DNA of 53,958 bases from an uncultured Burkholderiales bacterium (GCA_903906635.1 CAIVLE010000151.1:1-53958), one strand, 5' to 3'. Shown: positions 9,080-19,865, counted from the stretch's first letter. Program-made: numbers and translations. The notes: generated by a model from the sequence alone, not told the origin.

Positions 9080-9820
9080 TTAACCATTGAGCTCATCGGC
9101 GCGGGCTTGGGCTTGTTCAAAATCCAAATCACCGCTGTAAATGGCGCGGCCACAAATCACGCCTTCCACGCCTTCGTCTTCCACGGCACACAACTGGTCG
9201 ATGTCGGCCATGTTGGACAAACCACCTGAGGCGATGACCGGAATGGTCAGGGCCTGTGCCAGTTTCACGGTGGCTTCGATGTTGATGCCGCTGAGCATGC
9301 CGTCACGCCCAATGTCGGTGTAGATGATGGACTCCACACCGTAGTCTTCAAACTTCTTGCCCAGATCTGCCACTTCGTGACCAGTGAGTTTGCTCCAACC
9401 GTCGGTAGCCACTTTGCCGTCTTTGGCATCCAAGCCCACGATGATGTGGCCGCCAAACGCACTGCAGGCATCGCGCAAGAAACCTGGGTTTTTCACCGCA
9501 GCCGTGCCGATGATGACGTAGCGCAAACCCGCGTCGATGTATTTTTCAATCGTATCCAAGTCACGGATGCCGCCACCGAGCTGCACCGGGATGTCCTGCC
9601 CCACGGCTTTCAAAATGGCTTTGATCGCCAGGTTGTTTTGCGGCTTGCCCGCGAAAGCACCGTTCAAGTCCACCAGGTGCAAACGTCGCGCCCCTTTGGC
9701 GACCCAGTTCAACGCCATTTGCGCGGGGTCTTCGCCAAACGTGGTGGCCTGGTCCATGTCGCCCTGTTTGAGGCGCACGCAATGTCCGTCTTTGAGGTCA
9801 ATCGCAGGAATAAGTAGCAT
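9080..9820 (-). CDS. hisA: Phosphoribosylformimino-5-aminoimidazole carboxamide ribotide isomerase
   Basis: Fourth step of histidine biosynthesis, an Amadori rearrangement of ProFAR to PRFAR. 246 residues of a TIM barrel starting [12 protein letters not shown] with the catalytic Asp at position 8; phosphate loops LGGGIRD and VIASGGLSN are visible. The ATG at 9820 gives the conserved family start; the frame also holds a TTG at 9838. It lies 40 bases after hisH. Confidence 0.96.
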   Translation of the reverse strand: MLLIPAIDLKDGHCVRLKQGDMDQATTFGEDPAQMALNWVAKGARRLHLVDLNGAFAGKPQNNLAIKAILKAVGQDIPVQLGGGIRDLDTIEKYIDAGLRYVIIGTAAVKNPGFLRDACSAFGGHIIVGLDAKDGKVATDGWSKLTGHEVADLGKKFEDYGVESIIYTDIGRDGMLSGINIEATVKLAQALTIPVIASGGLSNMADIDQLCAVEDEGVEGVICGRAIYSGDLDFEQAQARADELNG

Positions 9821-9860
9821 GTTGGCAAAGGGCTTCAAGCAGGCCCGGTGAGGTGAAAGA

Positions 9861-10511
9861 TCAGGGTGTCCAGTGCAGAAAATTGCGGTACAGGGCTAGG
9901 CCATGCGCGGCGCTTTTTTCTGGGTGAAATTGTGTCGCAAAAATATTATCGCGTGACACGGCGCAAGTGAACAAACCGCCGTAGTCTGTTTGCGCCGCAG
10001 AATGGGCCAAGTCTTTGGGTCGTGCATAAAAGCTGTGCACGAAATAAAAGTAGCTGTTGTCAGGCACGTCTTGCCACATGGCGTGGGCGCGGGTTTGAAG
10101 CACTTGGTTCCAGCCCATCTGGGGCACTTTGAAGCGGCTGCCATCGGCCTGGGTGCGCCCAGCCAAATCAAACTTCACCACCTCACCCGCAATCAAGCCC
10201 AAGCCTGGGGTGTCACCCTCTGCGCTGTGGTCGAGCAGCATTTGCATGCCCACGCACACACCAAACAGGGGTTTTTTGTGCGCAGCATCCAGCACGGCGT
10301 CCATCAAACCTGACTCGCGCAACTCGCGCATGCAATCGGGCATGGCACCTTGGCCCGGCAAGACCACGCGGTGTGCATCACGCACCACCTGCGGGTCGGA
10401 GGTGACCACCACGTCGGCATGGTCTACCAGCGAGGCGGCGTGCATCACCGCCTGCGCCACGGAGCGCAGGTTACCCATGCCGTAATCCACAACTGCGACT
10501 TTGTTGTTCAT
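9861..10511 (-). CDS. hisH: Imidazole glycerol phosphate synthase glutamine amidotransferase subunit
   Basis: Releases ammonia from glutamine and channels it to HisF. Class I glutaminase fold, 216 residues, with DYGMGNLRS at the N-terminus, the nucleophile elbow FGVCVGMQ (Cys86) and the His-Glu pair in QFHPEKS near the C-terminus. Its partner hisF lies two genes downstream. Confidence 0.97.
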   Translation of the reverse strand: MNNKVAVVDYGMGNLRSVAQAVMHAASLVDHADVVVTSDPQVVRDAHRVVLPGQGAMPDCMRELRESGLMDAVLDAAHKKPLFGVCVGMQMLLDHSAEGDTPGLGLIAGEVVKFDLAGRTQADGSRFKVPQMGWNQVLQTRAHAMWQDVPDNSYFYFVHSFYARPKDLAHSAAQTDYGGLFTCAVSRDNIFATQFHPEKSAAHGLALYRNFLHWTP

Positions 10512-10524
10512 GAGAGCCGGCGCA

Positions 10525-11118
10525 TCACAAACTGCCCTTGGTAGAGGGGATCATGCCCACCGAGCGTGGGTCCAGTTCCAAGGCTGCACGCAGGGCGCGG
10601 GCAAACGCCTTGAACACCGTTTCGGCCTGGTGGTGGGCGTTCTCGCCGCGCAGGTTGTCAATGTGCAAGGTTACCAACGCGTGGTTTACAAAGCCCTGAA
10701 AAAACTCAAACGCCAACTGGCTGTCGAATTCGCCGATCATGCCGCTCTTGAACGGCACATGCATCACCAAGCCAGGGCGTCCTGAAAAGTCCACCACCAC
10801 GCGGCTCAGGGCTTCATCGAGGGGCACGTAGGCATGGCCATAGCGACGAATGCCCTTTTTGTCACCCACGGCTTTGGCAAATGCTTGACCCAAGGTGATG
10901 CCCACGTCCTCGACCGTGTGGTGGCCATCGATGTGCAAATCGCCTTGGGCATGGATGTCCAAATCGATCAAGCCATGGCGCGCAATTTGGTCCAGCATGT
11001 GGTCAAAAAAACCAATGCCAGTGGACAGCTTGGACTGACCTGTGCCATCGAGGTTGACCTTGACGGTGATGCGGGTCTCAGCGGTGTTGCGGCTGACTTC
11101 AGCGGTACGAGCGGTCAT
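10525..11118 (-). CDS. hisB: Imidazoleglycerol-phosphate dehydratase (monofunctional)
   Basis: Manganese-dependent dehydration of IGP to imidazole acetol phosphate. 197 residues with two repeats that carry metal-binding histidines ([24 protein letters not shown], and [12 protein letters not shown] with the terminal repeat). There is no histidinol-phosphatase domain, so unlike the E. coli HisB fusion a separate phosphatase must exist elsewhere. It lies 9 bases after hisC. Confidence 0.97.
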   Translation of the reverse strand: MTARTAEVSRNTAETRITVKVNLDGTGQSKLSTGIGFFDHMLDQIARHGLIDLDIHAQGDLHIDGHHTVEDVGITLGQAFAKAVGDKKGIRRYGHAYVPLDEALSRVVVDFSGRPGLVMHVPFKSGMIGEFDSQLAFEFFQGFVNHALVTLHIDNLRGENAHHQAETVFKAFARALRAALELDPRSVGMIPSTKGSL

Positions 11119-11127
11119 GCGGGGCTT

Positions 11128-12240
11128 TCAAGAAAGAGCAGAGGTCAAGGCCGCCAACAATTGCGCATTCTCATTCGGTGTTCCCACCGTCAAGCGCAAG
11201 CAATTGGCCAGCAATGGATGCATTTTAGAAACGTTCTTCACCAACACGTGGCGCGCTTTGAGCGCGGCAAACACGCGACTGGCGGCGCTGTCTATGTCGC
11301 CCTGTGGCGCCGCAAAACGCACCAGCATCATGTTGGCGTCGCTGGCATAGGGCGTCACCCCCGGCAACTGCTGCAGCGCTTTGAACAACACCTCGCGCTC
11401 AGCGCGGATGGTGGCCGCCTGCACCGCAAACACATCGGCGTGTTCTAAGGCGAACAGCGCGCACTCGGCGTTGAGCACGCTCACGTTGTAGGGAGGGCGC
11501 AGTTTGTCGACTTCATGCACCAGCGCCGTGGGGCCCACCATGTAGCCCAAGCGAATACCAGCCAAACCAAACTTGGACAAGGTGCGCATCAACAGCACCT
11601 GCGCATTGGCTGCTGGGTGCTGGCGGATTTCATCCAACCAACTGCGGCTCGAAAAGGGTTGGTAGGCCTCGTCCATGACCACCAAGCCGCCGTAAGCGCT
11701 GACTTGGGCGATGAGGCGGCGAATCACCGACTCGTCCCACAAATTGGCCGTGGGGTTGTTGGGGTAAGCCAGGTACACAATGGCTGGTTCGTGCTGTGCA
11801 ATTGCAGCGGACATGGCCGGCTCGTCCAACTCAAAGTCGGCCGTCAAAGGCACGCCGATGTAGGGCAAGCCTTGCAGCTGTGCGCTCATGGCATACATCA
11901 CAAAGCCGGGTTCTGGCGCAAGCACTTTGGCGCCTGGGATAGCGCAGGCCATCGACAACAAGGAAATCAACTCGTCAGAGCCGTTGCCCAACATCAGCGT
12001 CAAGCCTGCTGGCAATTCAACATAACGCGCCAGCGCATGCTTGAGATCGTCGATCCGCGCACCGGGGTAGCGGTTGACCTCAACCGCACCCAAACGCGTA
12101 CCCAATTGCGCTTGCAATTCAGACGAGAGGGTGAAGGGGTTCTCCATCGCGTCGAGCTTGACCATGCCCGCCGAATGCTGCACGGCATAAGCATGCATGG
12201 CCTGGACGTCGGGGCGGATGAAACGCAAGGGCGTGCTCAT
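11128..12240 (-). CDS. hisC: Histidinol-phosphate aminotransferase
   Basis: PLP-dependent transamination of imidazole acetol phosphate with glutamate. Fold type I, 370 residues: KLDAMENPF near the N-terminus, [18 protein letters not shown], the [13 protein letters not shown] Asp, and the Schiff-base lysine K223 in [13 protein letters not shown]. The start overlaps the hisD stop by ATGA (12237-12240). Confidence 0.96.
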   Translation of the reverse strand: MSTPLRFIRPDVQAMHAYAVQHSAGMVKLDAMENPFTLSSELQAQLGTRLGAVEVNRYPGARIDDLKHALARYVELPAGLTLMLGNGSDELISLLSMACAIPGAKVLAPEPGFVMYAMSAQLQGLPYIGVPLTADFELDEPAMSAAIAQHEPAIVYLAYPNNPTANLWDESVIRRLIAQVSAYGGLVVMDEAYQPFSSRSWLDEIRQHPAANAQVLLMRTLSKFGLAGIRLGYMVGPTALVHEVDKLRPPYNVSVLNAECALFALEHADVFAVQAATIRAEREVLFKALQQLPGVTPYASDANMMLVRFAAPQGDIDSAASRVFAALKARHVLVKNVSKMHPLLANCLRLTVGTPNENAQLLAALTSALS

Positions 12241-13586
12241 TCGGTATCTTTCTTCAAACGGAACTCGGCAGCCATGGCGTGGGCTTGCAGGCCTTCGCCA
12301 TAGGCCAACACGGCGGCTATCTTGCCCAGCGTCTGCGCCCCCTGCTCGCTCACCTCGATCAGGCTGCTGCGCTTTTGAAAGTCGTAGACACCCAAAGGAG
12401 AGCTGAAACGCGCGGTGCCACTGGTGGGCAACACATGGTTGGGGCCGGCACAGTAGTCGCCCAGACTCTCGCTGGTGTAGGCCCCCAAGAAGATGGCCCC
12501 CGCGTGCTTGAGCAGCGGCTCCCAGCGGTGGGGCTCGTGGCTCGACACCTCCAAGTGCTCAGGCGCAATGCGGTTGCTGATGGCACAGGCCTCTTCCATG
12601 CTGCGGGTGTGGATCAACACCCCGCGGCCATTGAGAGACTTCTCGATGATGTCGCGCCGGGGCATCTGTGGCAGCAGTCGTTGGATTTCGGCTTGAACGC
12701 GGTCTATGTAGGCCTCGTCGGGGCACAACAACACGCTTTGAGCCAACTCATCATGCTCGGCTTGGCTGAACAAATCCATCGCGACCCAATCAGGCGGAGT
12801 GGAGCCATCGGCGAGCACCAAAATTTCGCTCGGTCCCGCAATCATGTCTATGCCTACGGTGCCAAACACTCGGCGCTTGGCAGCCGCCACATAAGCGTTG
12901 CCAGGTCCAGTGATTTTGTCCACCGCGGGCACGGTGGCCGTGCCGTAGGCCAATGCCGCCACCGCTTGCGCGCCGCCAATGGTGAAGGCACGGCTGACCC
13001 CGGCCACATAGGCAGCGGCCAGCACCAAAGGGTTGCGTTCACCCTGAGCAGCATTGGCTGCGTGTTTGTCGCGCGCGGGCGTGGGCACCACCATGATGAT
13101 TTCGCCCACCCCAGCGACGTGAGCGGGGATGGCGTTCATCAACACGCTCGATGGGTAGGCGGCTTTGCCACCCGGCACGTAAATGCCCACACGGTCAAGC
13201 GGTGTGACCTTTTGGCCCAACAAGGTGCCATCGGCGTCGCGGTAACTCCAGCTCTCGCCACTGGCTTTGCGCTGTGCTTCGTGGTAGCTGCGCACCCGGG
13301 CCGCCGCCGCCTGCAAGGCGTCGCGCTGCTCAGTAGGCAAGCTGTCAAAAGCCGCTTTGAGTTCGGTCTGCGTCAGCTCCAAGGCTCCCATGCGCTCGGC
13401 CTTCAAGCCGTCAAAGCGGTGGGTGTATTCCAGCACGGCGGCGTCCCCGCGCGCGCGCACATCGGCCAAGATCTCGGCCACACGTTGCTCAATGGCAGCA
13501 TCGGTGTCGGCCGACCAATGCAGGCGCGCTTTGAAATCGGCTTCAAAGGTTGGGCTTGCAGTCGAGAGACGTAGCGGTTGTGCCAT
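12237..13586 (-). CDS. hisD: Histidinol dehydrogenase
   Basis: Last two oxidation steps of histidine biosynthesis, from L-histidinol to L-histidine; zinc and NAD dependent. 449 residues with [24 protein letters not shown] and [11 protein letters not shown], and the catalytic pair Glu343-His344 in RIAPEHLEV. It starts 26 bases after hisG. Confidence 0.97.
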   Translation of the reverse strand: MAQPLRLSTASPTFEADFKARLHWSADTDAAIEQRVAEILADVRARGDAAVLEYTHRFDGLKAERMGALELTQTELKAAFDSLPTEQRDALQAAAARVRSYHEAQRKASGESWSYRDADGTLLGQKVTPLDRVGIYVPGGKAAYPSSVLMNAIPAHVAGVGEIIMVVPTPARDKHAANAAQGERNPLVLAAAYVAGVSRAFTIGGAQAVAALAYGTATVPAVDKITGPGNAYVAAAKRRVFGTVGIDMIAGPSEILVLADGSTPPDWVAMDLFSQAEHDELAQSVLLCPDEAYIDRVQAEIQRLLPQMPRRDIIEKSLNGRGVLIHTRSMEEACAISNRIAPEHLEVSSHEPHRWEPLLKHAGAIFLGAYTSESLGDYCAGPNHVLPTSGTARFSSPLGVYDFQKRSSLIEVSEQGAQTLGKIAAVLAYGEGLQAHAMAAEFRLKKDTE

Positions 13587-13612
13587 GGCGAGTCGGTGTC
13601 AGAAGTTGGGAT

Positions 13613-14296
13613 TTAACGGGCAGCAGGCAAGGCGGCTTCAAACGCATCGATGATGCGGCGAATGGCAGCTTGCTTCAATTTGAGGGCAGCTTGGTTGACC
13701 ACCAAGCGCGAGCTGATGTCCATGATGCGCTCAACCTCCACCAAGTGGTTGGCCTTGAGCGTATTGCCTGTGGACACCAAGTCGACAATGGCATCGGCCA
13801 AGCCGGTGAGAGGTGCCAACTCCATCGAGCCATACAGCTTGACCATGTCCACGTGAACCCCCTTGGAGGCAAAAAAGTCACGCGCAATCGCGGTGTATTT
13901 GGTGGCCACCTTCAGCCGTGCACCTTGCTTGACCTGGGCTGCGTAGTCAAAGTCAGCCCGTACTGCCACGCTCATGCGGCACTTGGCAATTTGCAAATCT
14001 AGCGGCTGGTACAAACCGGCAGCTACCACACCGTTGGCATAACCACCGCCGTGTTCGATCAAGGTGTCCAGACCTGTCACGCCCAGATCAGCACCGCCGT
14101 ACTGCACATAGGTGGGCACATCCGAGGCGCGCACCAACACCACACGCACGTTGGCGTGGTTGGTGGGCAAGATCAGCTTGCGCGATGTTTCGGGGTCTTC
14201 TAACACCTCAATGCCAGCGGCTTTGAGCAGCGGCAGGGTTTCATCAAAGATGCGACCTTTGGAGAGCGCGAGTGTGATCATGTCATTTGCTTTCAT
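13613..14296 (-). CDS. hisG: ATP phosphoribosyltransferase, short form
   Basis: Committed step of histidine biosynthesis: joins ATP and PRPP. 227 residues, the short HisG type that lacks the C-terminal regulatory domain and needs a HisZ partner (not in this window). Landmarks are [28 protein letters not shown] and the PRPP loop [12 protein letters not shown]. The ATG at 14296 is used; an ATG at 14281 giving MITLALSKG is equally plausible since neither has a clear ribosome-binding site. It starts 13 bases after murA, so no histidine leader peptide or attenuator fits between them. Confidence 0.95.
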   Translation of the reverse strand: MKANDMITLALSKGRIFDETLPLLKAAGIEVLEDPETSRKLILPTNHANVRVVLVRASDVPTYVQYGGADLGVTGLDTLIEHGGGYANGVVAAGLYQPLDLQIAKCRMSVAVRADFDYAAQVKQGARLKVATKYTAIARDFFASKGVHVDMVKLYGSMELAPLTGLADAIVDLVSTGNTLKANHLVEVERIMDISSRLVVNQAALKLKQAAIRRIIDAFEAALPAAR

Positions 14297-14309
14297 GGCG
14301 TGGGGGCCA

Positions 14310-15587
14310 TTATTTGACTCTTTCAATGTCAGCGCCAATGGCGCGCAGCTTGGCTTCCATCTTGTCGTAGCCTCGGTCGAGGTGGTAGATGCGGTCGACC
14401 AAGGTCTCACCTTCAGCGACTAAGCCCGCAATCACCAACGAGGCTGAAGCCCGCAAGTCGGTGGCCATGACGGTCGCGCCCGACAACCGGGGCACACCTT
14501 CAAGCACCGCCACCTTGCCATCGATCTGGATGTGAGCGCCTAGGCGCACCAACTCGTTGACGTGCATGAAGCGGTTCTCAAAAATGGTCTCCGTGACCTT
14601 GGAGGCTCCCTGAGCAATGGCATTGAGGACCATGAACTGCGCTTGCATGTCGGTGGGGAAACCGGGGTATTCGGTGGTGCGAAAGTTTTGCGCCTTGAGG
14701 TACGAAAACGCGGGGGCTGCACATTGAATGCGAATGCCCCCGAGATGGGCCGTGACAGTGGCACCTGCATCGCGCAGCTTGTCGATCACCGCATCCAAAT
14801 GGTCGGCTCGGGCATGGTGTAACAAGACATCACCCCCCGTGGCCGCCACGGCGCACAAAAAGGTGCCGGCTTCGATGCGATCGGCAACCACCTGATGGTG
14901 ACAGCCGTTCAAGCGCTCGACACCTTGGATGTGGATACGGCTGGTGCCATGGCCTTCAATTTTGGCCCCCATGGCGATCAACATTTCAGCCAAGTCTGGA
15001 ATTTCGGGCTCTTGAGCGGCGTTCTCCAACACTGTCTCGCCATCGGCCAGCGCCGCAGCCATCAGAAAATTCTCTGTGCCCGTGACCGTCACCATGTCGG
15101 TGGCAATGCGGGCACCCTTCAAACGCGTCAACCCCGGTTTGAGCTTGGCGAGCATGTACCCATGCGCCACCTCAATCTCGGCCCCCATGGCCTGCAAGCC
15201 CTTGATGTGCTGATCCACAGGACGCGAGCCAATGGCGCACCCCCCGGGCAAGGACACCTTGGCGTGGCCAAAGCGGGCCAGCAAAGGCCCCAAGGCCAGC
15301 ACCGAGGCACGCATGGTTTTGACCAGCTCATACGGGGCTTCGGGGTTGTTCAAGCTCACAGCATTCAAATGCACAGCACCGGCATCGTCTCGTTCAGCCG
15401 TGACCCCCATGTTGCGGATCAACTTGAGCATGGTGGCCACGTCTTGGAGTTGCGGCACATTGCCCAACACCACCTCTTGGTCGGTCAGCAAGGCCGCGCA
15501 CAGCTCGGGCAAAGCGGCGTTCTTAGCCCCTGAAATCACCACCTCGCCGCTCAAGGTGCGACCGCCGCGAATCAATAATTTGTCCAT
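14310..15587 (-). CDS. murA: UDP-N-acetylglucosamine 1-carboxyvinyltransferase
   Basis: First committed step of peptidoglycan precursor synthesis, transferring enolpyruvate to UDP-GlcNAc; target of fosfomycin. 425 residues, typical length. Starts [27 protein letters not shown] in two short motifs; the active-site Cys117 is retained in [15 protein letters not shown]. It lies 12 bases after ibaG and directly ahead of hisG. Confidence 0.97.
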   Translation of the reverse strand: MDKLLIRGGRTLSGEVVISGAKNAALPELCAALLTDQEVVLGNVPQLQDVATMLKLIRNMGVTAERDDAGAVHLNAVSLNNPEAPYELVKTMRASVLALGPLLARFGHAKVSLPGGCAIGSRPVDQHIKGLQAMGAEIEVAHGYMLAKLKPGLTRLKGARIATDMVTVTGTENFLMAAALADGETVLENAAQEPEIPDLAEMLIAMGAKIEGHGTSRIHIQGVERLNGCHHQVVADRIEAGTFLCAVAATGGDVLLHHARADHLDAVIDKLRDAGATVTAHLGGIRIQCAAPAFSYLKAQNFRTTEYPGFPTDMQAQFMVLNAIAQGASKVTETIFENRFMHVNELVRLGAHIQIDGKVAVLEGVPRLSGATVMATDLRASASLVIAGLVAEGETLVDRIYHLDRGYDKMEAKLRAIGADIERVK

Positions 15588-15599
15588 ACAGTTTTAGGT

Positions 15600-15857
15600 T
15601 CAGGCGCGCTCAGCAGCAGGCAAGGCGCGCCACTCGGCGGGGGTGTAGGTTTTCATCGACAAGGCATGGACCTCGTCGTTGTGCATTTTTTGGCCCAGCG
15701 TGGCATACACCCGCTGGTGACGCTGAATCAGGCGCTTGCCCTCAAACTCGCTCGACACCAAGGTGGCGTACCAGTGGCGGCCATCGCCATTGACGTGCAA
15801 GTGCTCGCAAGGCAATTGGGCTGCAATCAATGCTTGTATTTCTTGTGCGGTGATCAT
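15600..15857 (-). CDS. BolA/IbaG family iron-sulfur metabolism protein
   Basis: Small BolA-fold protein (85 residues, MITAQEIQALIAAQLPCEHLHV) with the class-specific HNDEVHALSMKTYTP C-terminal segment. It resembles IbaG, which acts with monothiol glutaredoxin in iron-sulfur handling and is commonly next to murA. The ATG at 15857 is chosen; upstream codons to 15956 lie inside the permease gene. It follows that gene by 5 bases. Confidence 0.9.
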   Translation of the reverse strand: MITAQEIQALIAAQLPCEHLHVNGDGRHWYATLVSSEFEGKRLIQRHQRVYATLGQKMHNDEVHALSMKTYTPAEWRALPAAERA

Positions 15858-15862
15858 GCGGT

Positions 15863-16642
15863 TTAGCCTCGAATTTTGTACCCTGTGCGCAGCAAATGCA
15901 GCGCCACACCGGAGACCGTTAACAAGCAACTCACCACCAAAGCCAGACTGAGCCACGGTGACACATCGCTTTGGCCAAAAAAGCCATAACGGAACCCGTC
16001 AATCATGTAAAAGAAAGGGTTGAGGTGACTCACGCTTTGCCAAAAGCTGGGCAATGAATGGATGGAATAAAACACACCGCTCAAAAACGTCATGGGCATG
16101 ATGACAAAGTTCTGAAATGCTGCCATTTGGTCAAACTTATCTGCCCACAAACCTGCAATCAGGCCAAGCCCGCCGAGCATGGCAGCGCCACACGCAGCAA
16201 ATACCAAAGCCCACAGCGGATGGGCTGGCCACAGCGACACGCTCAGCACCGAGGATTGCCACACAAACAGGCTGGTCACCAGCAATACGCCCACGCCTAC
16301 CACCAAGCCCCGCGCCATGGCCGACAAGGTGTAAGCAAAAAACCAACTCCAATGAGACAACGGGGTGAGCAACAAAAACACCAAGTTGCCCATGATTTTG
16401 CTTTGCACCAGCGACGAGGAGCTGTTGGCAAAAGCGTTTTGCAACACGCTCATCATGACCAAGCCCGGAATCAAGAAAGCCGTGTAGCTCACGCCGCTGT
16501 AGACCTGAACGCGGTCTTCCAACACATGGCCAAAAATCAGCAGGTACAGCACAGCGGTCAGCACAGGTGCCGCAACGGTTTGGAAACCCACCTTCCAAAA
16601 GCGCAGCACTTCTTTGTAAAACAAAGCGGTCCAGCCAGTCAT
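15863..16642 (-). CDS. ABC-2 type transporter permease (YadH-like)
   Basis: 259-residue integral membrane subunit with about six hydrophobic segments and the ABC-2 pattern: a YKEVLRFWKVGFQ amphipathic start, the NSSSSLVQSKI loop and a FLSGVFYSIHSLP motif before the last helices. It pairs with the ATPase gene upstream (4-base ATGA overlap) to form a two-gene exporter of the YadGH type; the substrate is unknown. Position between mla genes and murA suggests an envelope role by inference. Confidence 0.88.
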   Translation of the reverse strand: MTGWTALFYKEVLRFWKVGFQTVAAPVLTAVLYLLIFGHVLEDRVQVYSGVSYTAFLIPGLVMMSVLQNAFANSSSSLVQSKIMGNLVFLLLTPLSHWSWFFAYTLSAMARGLVVGVGVLLVTSLFVWQSSVLSVSLWPAHPLWALVFAACGAAMLGGLGLIAGLWADKFDQMAAFQNFVIMPMTFLSGVFYSIHSLPSFWQSVSHLNPFFYMIDGFRYGFFGQSDVSPWLSLALVVSCLLTVSGVALHLLRTGYKIRG

Positions 16643-17559
16643 ACGCGCACCTCGTCAGAATGTGCCGCCATCACGTCCAAGAACACGTCTTCCAGATCGG
16701 CTTTGCGGATTTCGATGTCTTCGGCGACCAAGCCTGCTTCACGAACCGCCGCCAAATAGCGTTCAATCTCTAGCGCATCACTGGCGGGCAATTGCACAAT
16801 GCGCCCCGTGACGCGTGCCTTGACGGCCAACGCGGCGGGCAATTGCGCATCCAATTTGAAGCGCAACACGTTGCTGGAGGCCGCTTTGAGTAACTCGCTG
16901 GTGTTCTCTAGCGCCACCACCTTGCCCTGCTTGAGCATGGCAATGCGGCTACACAAAGCCTCGGCCTCTTCTAAATAATGTGTGGTCAACAACACGGTAT
17001 GGCCTTGTTTGTTGAGCTTGGCAATGAATTGCCAAAGGGTTTGGCGCAACTCCACATCCACACCCGCCGTGGGTTCGTCAAGCACGATGACGGGTGGCTT
17101 GTGCACCAAGGCCTGGGCCACCAACACGCGACGCTTCATACCACCCGAGAGTTGCCGCATGTTGTGGTGGGCTTTGTCAGCCAGCCCGAGGCTGTGCAAC
17201 AACTCGTCAATCCAGTCGTCGTTGTGCTTGACGCCAAAGTAGCCAGATTGAAAGCGCAGCGCTTCGCGCACATTGAAAAAAGGATCAAACACCAACTCTT
17301 GCGGCACCACGCCCAGTTGACGGCGCGCCTGGGCAGCCTGGGTGTTGACATCAAAGCCGTGCACGACCACCGCCCCGGCGCTGGCTTTGGACAAGCCCGC
17401 CAGAATGCTGATCAGGGTGGTTTTTCCTGCTCCATTGGGTCCGAGCAAGCCAAAGAACTCGCCGGGCTGGATGTCAAAGCGCACACCGTCCAAGGCCTTG
17501 AAGGGGCCTCGGGCAGTGACGTAGGTTTTGGAAACGGATTGAAAAGAGATGGCTGGCAT
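16639..17559 (-). CDS. ABC transporter ATP-binding protein (YadG-like)
   Basis: 306-residue ATPase. Walker A GPNGAGKTT near residue 40, ABC signature LSGGMKRRV, Walker B VIVLDEPTAGVD and the switch histidine in LLTTHYLEEAE are all present. A C-terminal tail of about 80 residues follows the nucleotide-binding domain. It overlaps the permease gene by ATGA and starts 50 bases after mlaB. Confidence 0.93.
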   Translation of the reverse strand: MPAISFQSVSKTYVTARGPFKALDGVRFDIQPGEFFGLLGPNGAGKTTLISILAGLSKASAGAVVVHGFDVNTQAAQARRQLGVVPQELVFDPFFNVREALRFQSGYFGVKHNDDWIDELLHSLGLADKAHHNMRQLSGGMKRRVLVAQALVHKPPVIVLDEPTAGVDVELRQTLWQFIAKLNKQGHTVLLTTHYLEEAEALCSRIAMLKQGKVVALENTSELLKAASSNVLRFKLDAQLPAALAVKARVTGRIVQLPASDALEIERYLAAVREAGLVAEDIEIRKADLEDVFLDVMAAHSDEVRV

Positions 17560-17609
17560 GGGAAGCCTTATATTTTAAGGCTTTGCCAGTACCCTTGGGG
17601 CAACAACGT

Positions 17610-17900
17610 TCAGCCGATCAACTCAGTCACGCCATAAACGCGCGCCAAGGCCTGGGCACGTGCAGGCAAACCGAGCACTTGGAGCTGCCCGCCTTGTGCC
17701 AACACGGCACGGCGACAAGCCAGCACCACCGCCAACGCAGAGGAATCAAACTGCGTCAGGGCAGACGCGTCGAGCACCGCCTGGGCACCTTGCGCCACAT
17801 GGCCAAGCAGCTCCTTGACCAAGGCATGCGCGAGCGATTGGGCTTGCGCTTGGGTCAAGATGGCAGGCAATGCCACGGGGCGCACAACAGGGGTGGTCAT
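17610..17900 (-). CDS. mlaB: STAS-domain subunit of the Mla phospholipid transporter
   Basis: Cytoplasmic STAS protein (96 residues) that stabilises the MlaF ATPase. The STAS core LDASALTQFDSSALAVVLACRR, with the helix-capping FDSSAL motif, is clear although the rest is divergent. It lies 3 bases after mlaC. The identity rests on the motif plus its place as last gene of the mla cluster. Confidence 0.85.
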   Translation of the reverse strand: MTTPVVRPVALPAILTQAQAQSLAHALVKELLGHVAQGAQAVLDASALTQFDSSALAVVLACRRAVLAQGGQLQVLGLPARAQALARVYGVTELIG

Positions 17901-17903
17901 GGC

Positions 17904-18599
17904 TTATTTGGCGTCCGCTTTGCGCACGCTGTTGGATTTGTTGCGTTCCGCCAGACTCGCAATCAGCCCATCCACCCCTTTGGCATTGATTTCTTGGGCA
18001 AACTGGGTGCGGTAGTTATCAACCAGCCACACACCCATGACGTTGAGGTTGTAAATGCGCCAACCCGACGGGGCATCGGGGGATTTCTCCACCCGGTAAT
18101 CGAGCTGAATCGGGTCTCCCTTGCCACGCACTTCGGTGCGCACAATCAGCTCCTTGTCGTCTGAAGCCGCGCGCGAAGGCTTGACCACGATCGACTGGTC
18201 GCTGACTTGGTTGACCGCTCCAGCGTAGGTGCGAACCAACAAGGCTTTGAACTCCTCTTGCAGACGCTTTTGCTGCTCGGGGGTGGCTTGGCGCCAGCCT
18301 GGGCCCACCGCGGAAGCGGTCATACGCTGAAAGTTCAGATGGGGCATGACACGCTGGTCGACCAGCACCGAGATTTTGTTGATGTCACCTGACAAGATCG
18401 TTTTGTCGGCTTTGACGGTGTCTAGCAAATCGGTAGATAGGCGTTTGATGAAAGCGTCAGCGCTGTCGTCAGCCGCCCAGGCCGCGGGGCTCAGGGTCAT
18501 GCTGCCAAGCAGCGCAATGGCCAAGGCAGCCATGGCACGGGTGAAGTCAAGTCGGTTCAAAGAAAAACGGGGCATTGGGTTCAAGTCCATCGATAACAT
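17904..18599 (-). CDS. mlaC: Periplasmic phospholipid-binding protein MlaC
   Basis: Shuttle that carries phospholipids between the MlaA outer-membrane site and the MlaFEDB inner-membrane complex. A signal peptide is visible (FTRAMAALAIALLGSMTLSPAAWA, in two parts around residues 19-42) with cleavage after AWA, followed by the MlaC fold including FKALLVRTYAGAVNQ and GWRIYNLNVMGVWLVDNYR. 231 residues from ATG 18599; ATGs at 18590 and 18575 are alternatives that leave the signal peptide intact. Confidence 0.94.
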   Translation of the reverse strand: MLSMDLNPMPRFSLNRLDFTRAMAALAIALLGSMTLSPAAWAADDSADAFIKRLSTDLLDTVKADKTILSGDINKISVLVDQRVMPHLNFQRMTASAVGPGWRQATPEQQKRLQEEFKALLVRTYAGAVNQVSDQSIVVKPSRAASDDKELIVRTEVRGKGDPIQLDYRVEKSPDAPSGWRIYNLNVMGVWLVDNYRTQFAQEINAKGVDGLIASLAERNKSNSVRKADAK

Positions 18600-18621
18600 G
18601 TGGTTTCAACGCGCTGGCGTG

Positions 18622-19371
18622 TCACTTGGCCGACTCAGGCTCGATGCTGTAGTCAGGCTCGTCTTCCTCTGGCGGGTTGCCGTCGTAAATTTGCGAGCGT
18701 CGGTATTGCAAAAACGCGTCGCGCGTGAAACTGTATTTGTCCAAAGAAGCCTCTTCCAGCAAGTTGCCCGCGTCCAAGAGGCCCGCTCGCTTGTCCACCA
18801 AGCGCAAGGCGGTGGTTTGGTTACGGGTAGAGACATCGCTGATGCCATGCACCGCATCGGTGGTGGCGTCGACGACGAAACCGCCCGTATCACGCACGGT
18901 CGAGGGGCCAAACAATGGCAACACCACATAAGGGCCGCTGCCCATGCCCCAATAGCCCAAGGTTTGCCCAAAGTCTTCGTTGTGACGCTGAAGCTTGATT
19001 TCAGTGGCCACATCGAACACGCCGTAAATTCCAAACACCGTGTTGACCACGACGCGCATGAACGACTCGGCCGTGTCTTTGCCCTTGAGTTGCAGGCCAC
19101 TGTTGACGGTGGTGCGGACATCGGACAGGTTATTGAAAAAATTATGCAGTCCGGTTTGCAAAGGCTTGGGCGTGTAATCTCGGTAACCACGTGCCAAGGG
19201 CTGGGTCACGTTTTCGTCGACGCGGTCGTTGAAGAGGGAAATCTTGCGGTTGATCGGCTCCAACGGATCCTTGGGGTTGGCGTTGGGGCCGCTCGCACAC
19301 CCCGAGAGCAGCGAGATGGCGCAGGCACACAGCAGCGTGCCAATTTGACGCTTAGAGGGCAGCATGCTCAT
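18622..19371 (-). CDS. mlaA: Outer-membrane phospholipid-removing lipoprotein MlaA (VacJ)
   Basis: Lipoprotein that takes mislocalised phospholipids from the outer leaflet. The signal ends in the lipobox LLSGC (Cys about residue 25), followed by the MlaA pattern DPLEPINRKISLFND and GYWGMGSGPYVVLPLFGPS. 249 residues. The gene lies between mlaD (ATGA overlap) and mlaC, so the outer-membrane partner is in the same operon as the inner-membrane transporter, unlike E. coli where vacJ is unlinked. Confidence 0.95.
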   Translation of the reverse strand: MSMLPSKRQIGTLLCACAISLLSGCASGPNANPKDPLEPINRKISLFNDRVDENVTQPLARGYRDYTPKPLQTGLHNFFNNLSDVRTTVNSGLQLKGKDTAESFMRVVVNTVFGIYGVFDVATEIKLQRHNEDFGQTLGYWGMGSGPYVVLPLFGPSTVRDTGGFVVDATTDAVHGISDVSTRNQTTALRLVDKRAGLLDAGNLLEEASLDKYSFTRDAFLQYRRSQIYDGNPPEEDEPDYSIEPESAK

Positions 19372-19850
19372 TTGGCAGCACCTTGGGGTGGGGCTGGGTC
19401 GGCCGCTTTGTTGTAGAGGAATTGGCTGATCAAGTTCTCCAAGACCACGGCCGATTGGGTGGATTGGATGCGGTCGCCTGAGGCCAGGTTTTCCGCCTCA
19501 GAGCCGGCTTCAATGCCAATGTATTGCTCGCCCAACAAGCCGCTGGTCAAGATTTTCAACGAGCTATCTTTGGGAAATTTGTAGCGACTCTCCATGGCCA
19601 TCGTGACCGTGGCTTGGAAGGTTTTGTCATCAAACGTGACTGACTCCACGCGACCGACCACCACGCCCGAGCTTTTCACAGCGGCTTGACGTTTGAGGCC
19701 TCCGATGTTGTCAAAACGCGCACTCACCGAGTAAGTGGATTGAAAGTTCAAACTCAGTAAATTGGCCGACTTGAGGGCCAAAAACAAAATAGCTGCTGCC
19801 CCCAACAGGACAAACAAACCCACCCACACATCATTTTTTGAGCGTTGCAT
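19368..19850 (-). CDS. mlaD: Mla complex MCE-domain subunit MlaD
   Basis: Inner-membrane anchored MCE protein that forms a hexameric ring to handle lipids. 160 residues: short cytoplasmic start (MQRSKNDVWVG), one membrane helix (LFVLLGAAAILFLAL) and an MCE domain with SARFDNIGGLKRQAAVKSSGV and LLGEQYIGIEAG. It overlaps mlaA by ATGA and is 15 bases from mlaE. Confidence 0.95.
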   Translation of the reverse strand: MQRSKNDVWVGLFVLLGAAAILFLALKSANLLSLNFQSTYSVSARFDNIGGLKRQAAVKSSGVVVGRVESVTFDDKTFQATVTMAMESRYKFPKDSSLKILTSGLLGEQYIGIEAGSEAENLASGDRIQSTQSAVVLENLISQFLYNKAADPAPPQGAAK

Positions 19851-19865
19851 TGCGTCGCCTCGAAT

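Noticed and set aside
12279-13574. 431-codon open frame on the plus strand opposite hisD
   Set aside because: It mirrors hisD codon for codon on the other strand, has no recognisable motif, and hisD is certain. Such mirror frames are common in GC-rich DNA.
14297-14309. Histidine operon attenuator or leader peptide before hisG
   Set aside because: Only 13 bases separate murA and hisG, far too few for a leader peptide with His codons and alternative hairpins.
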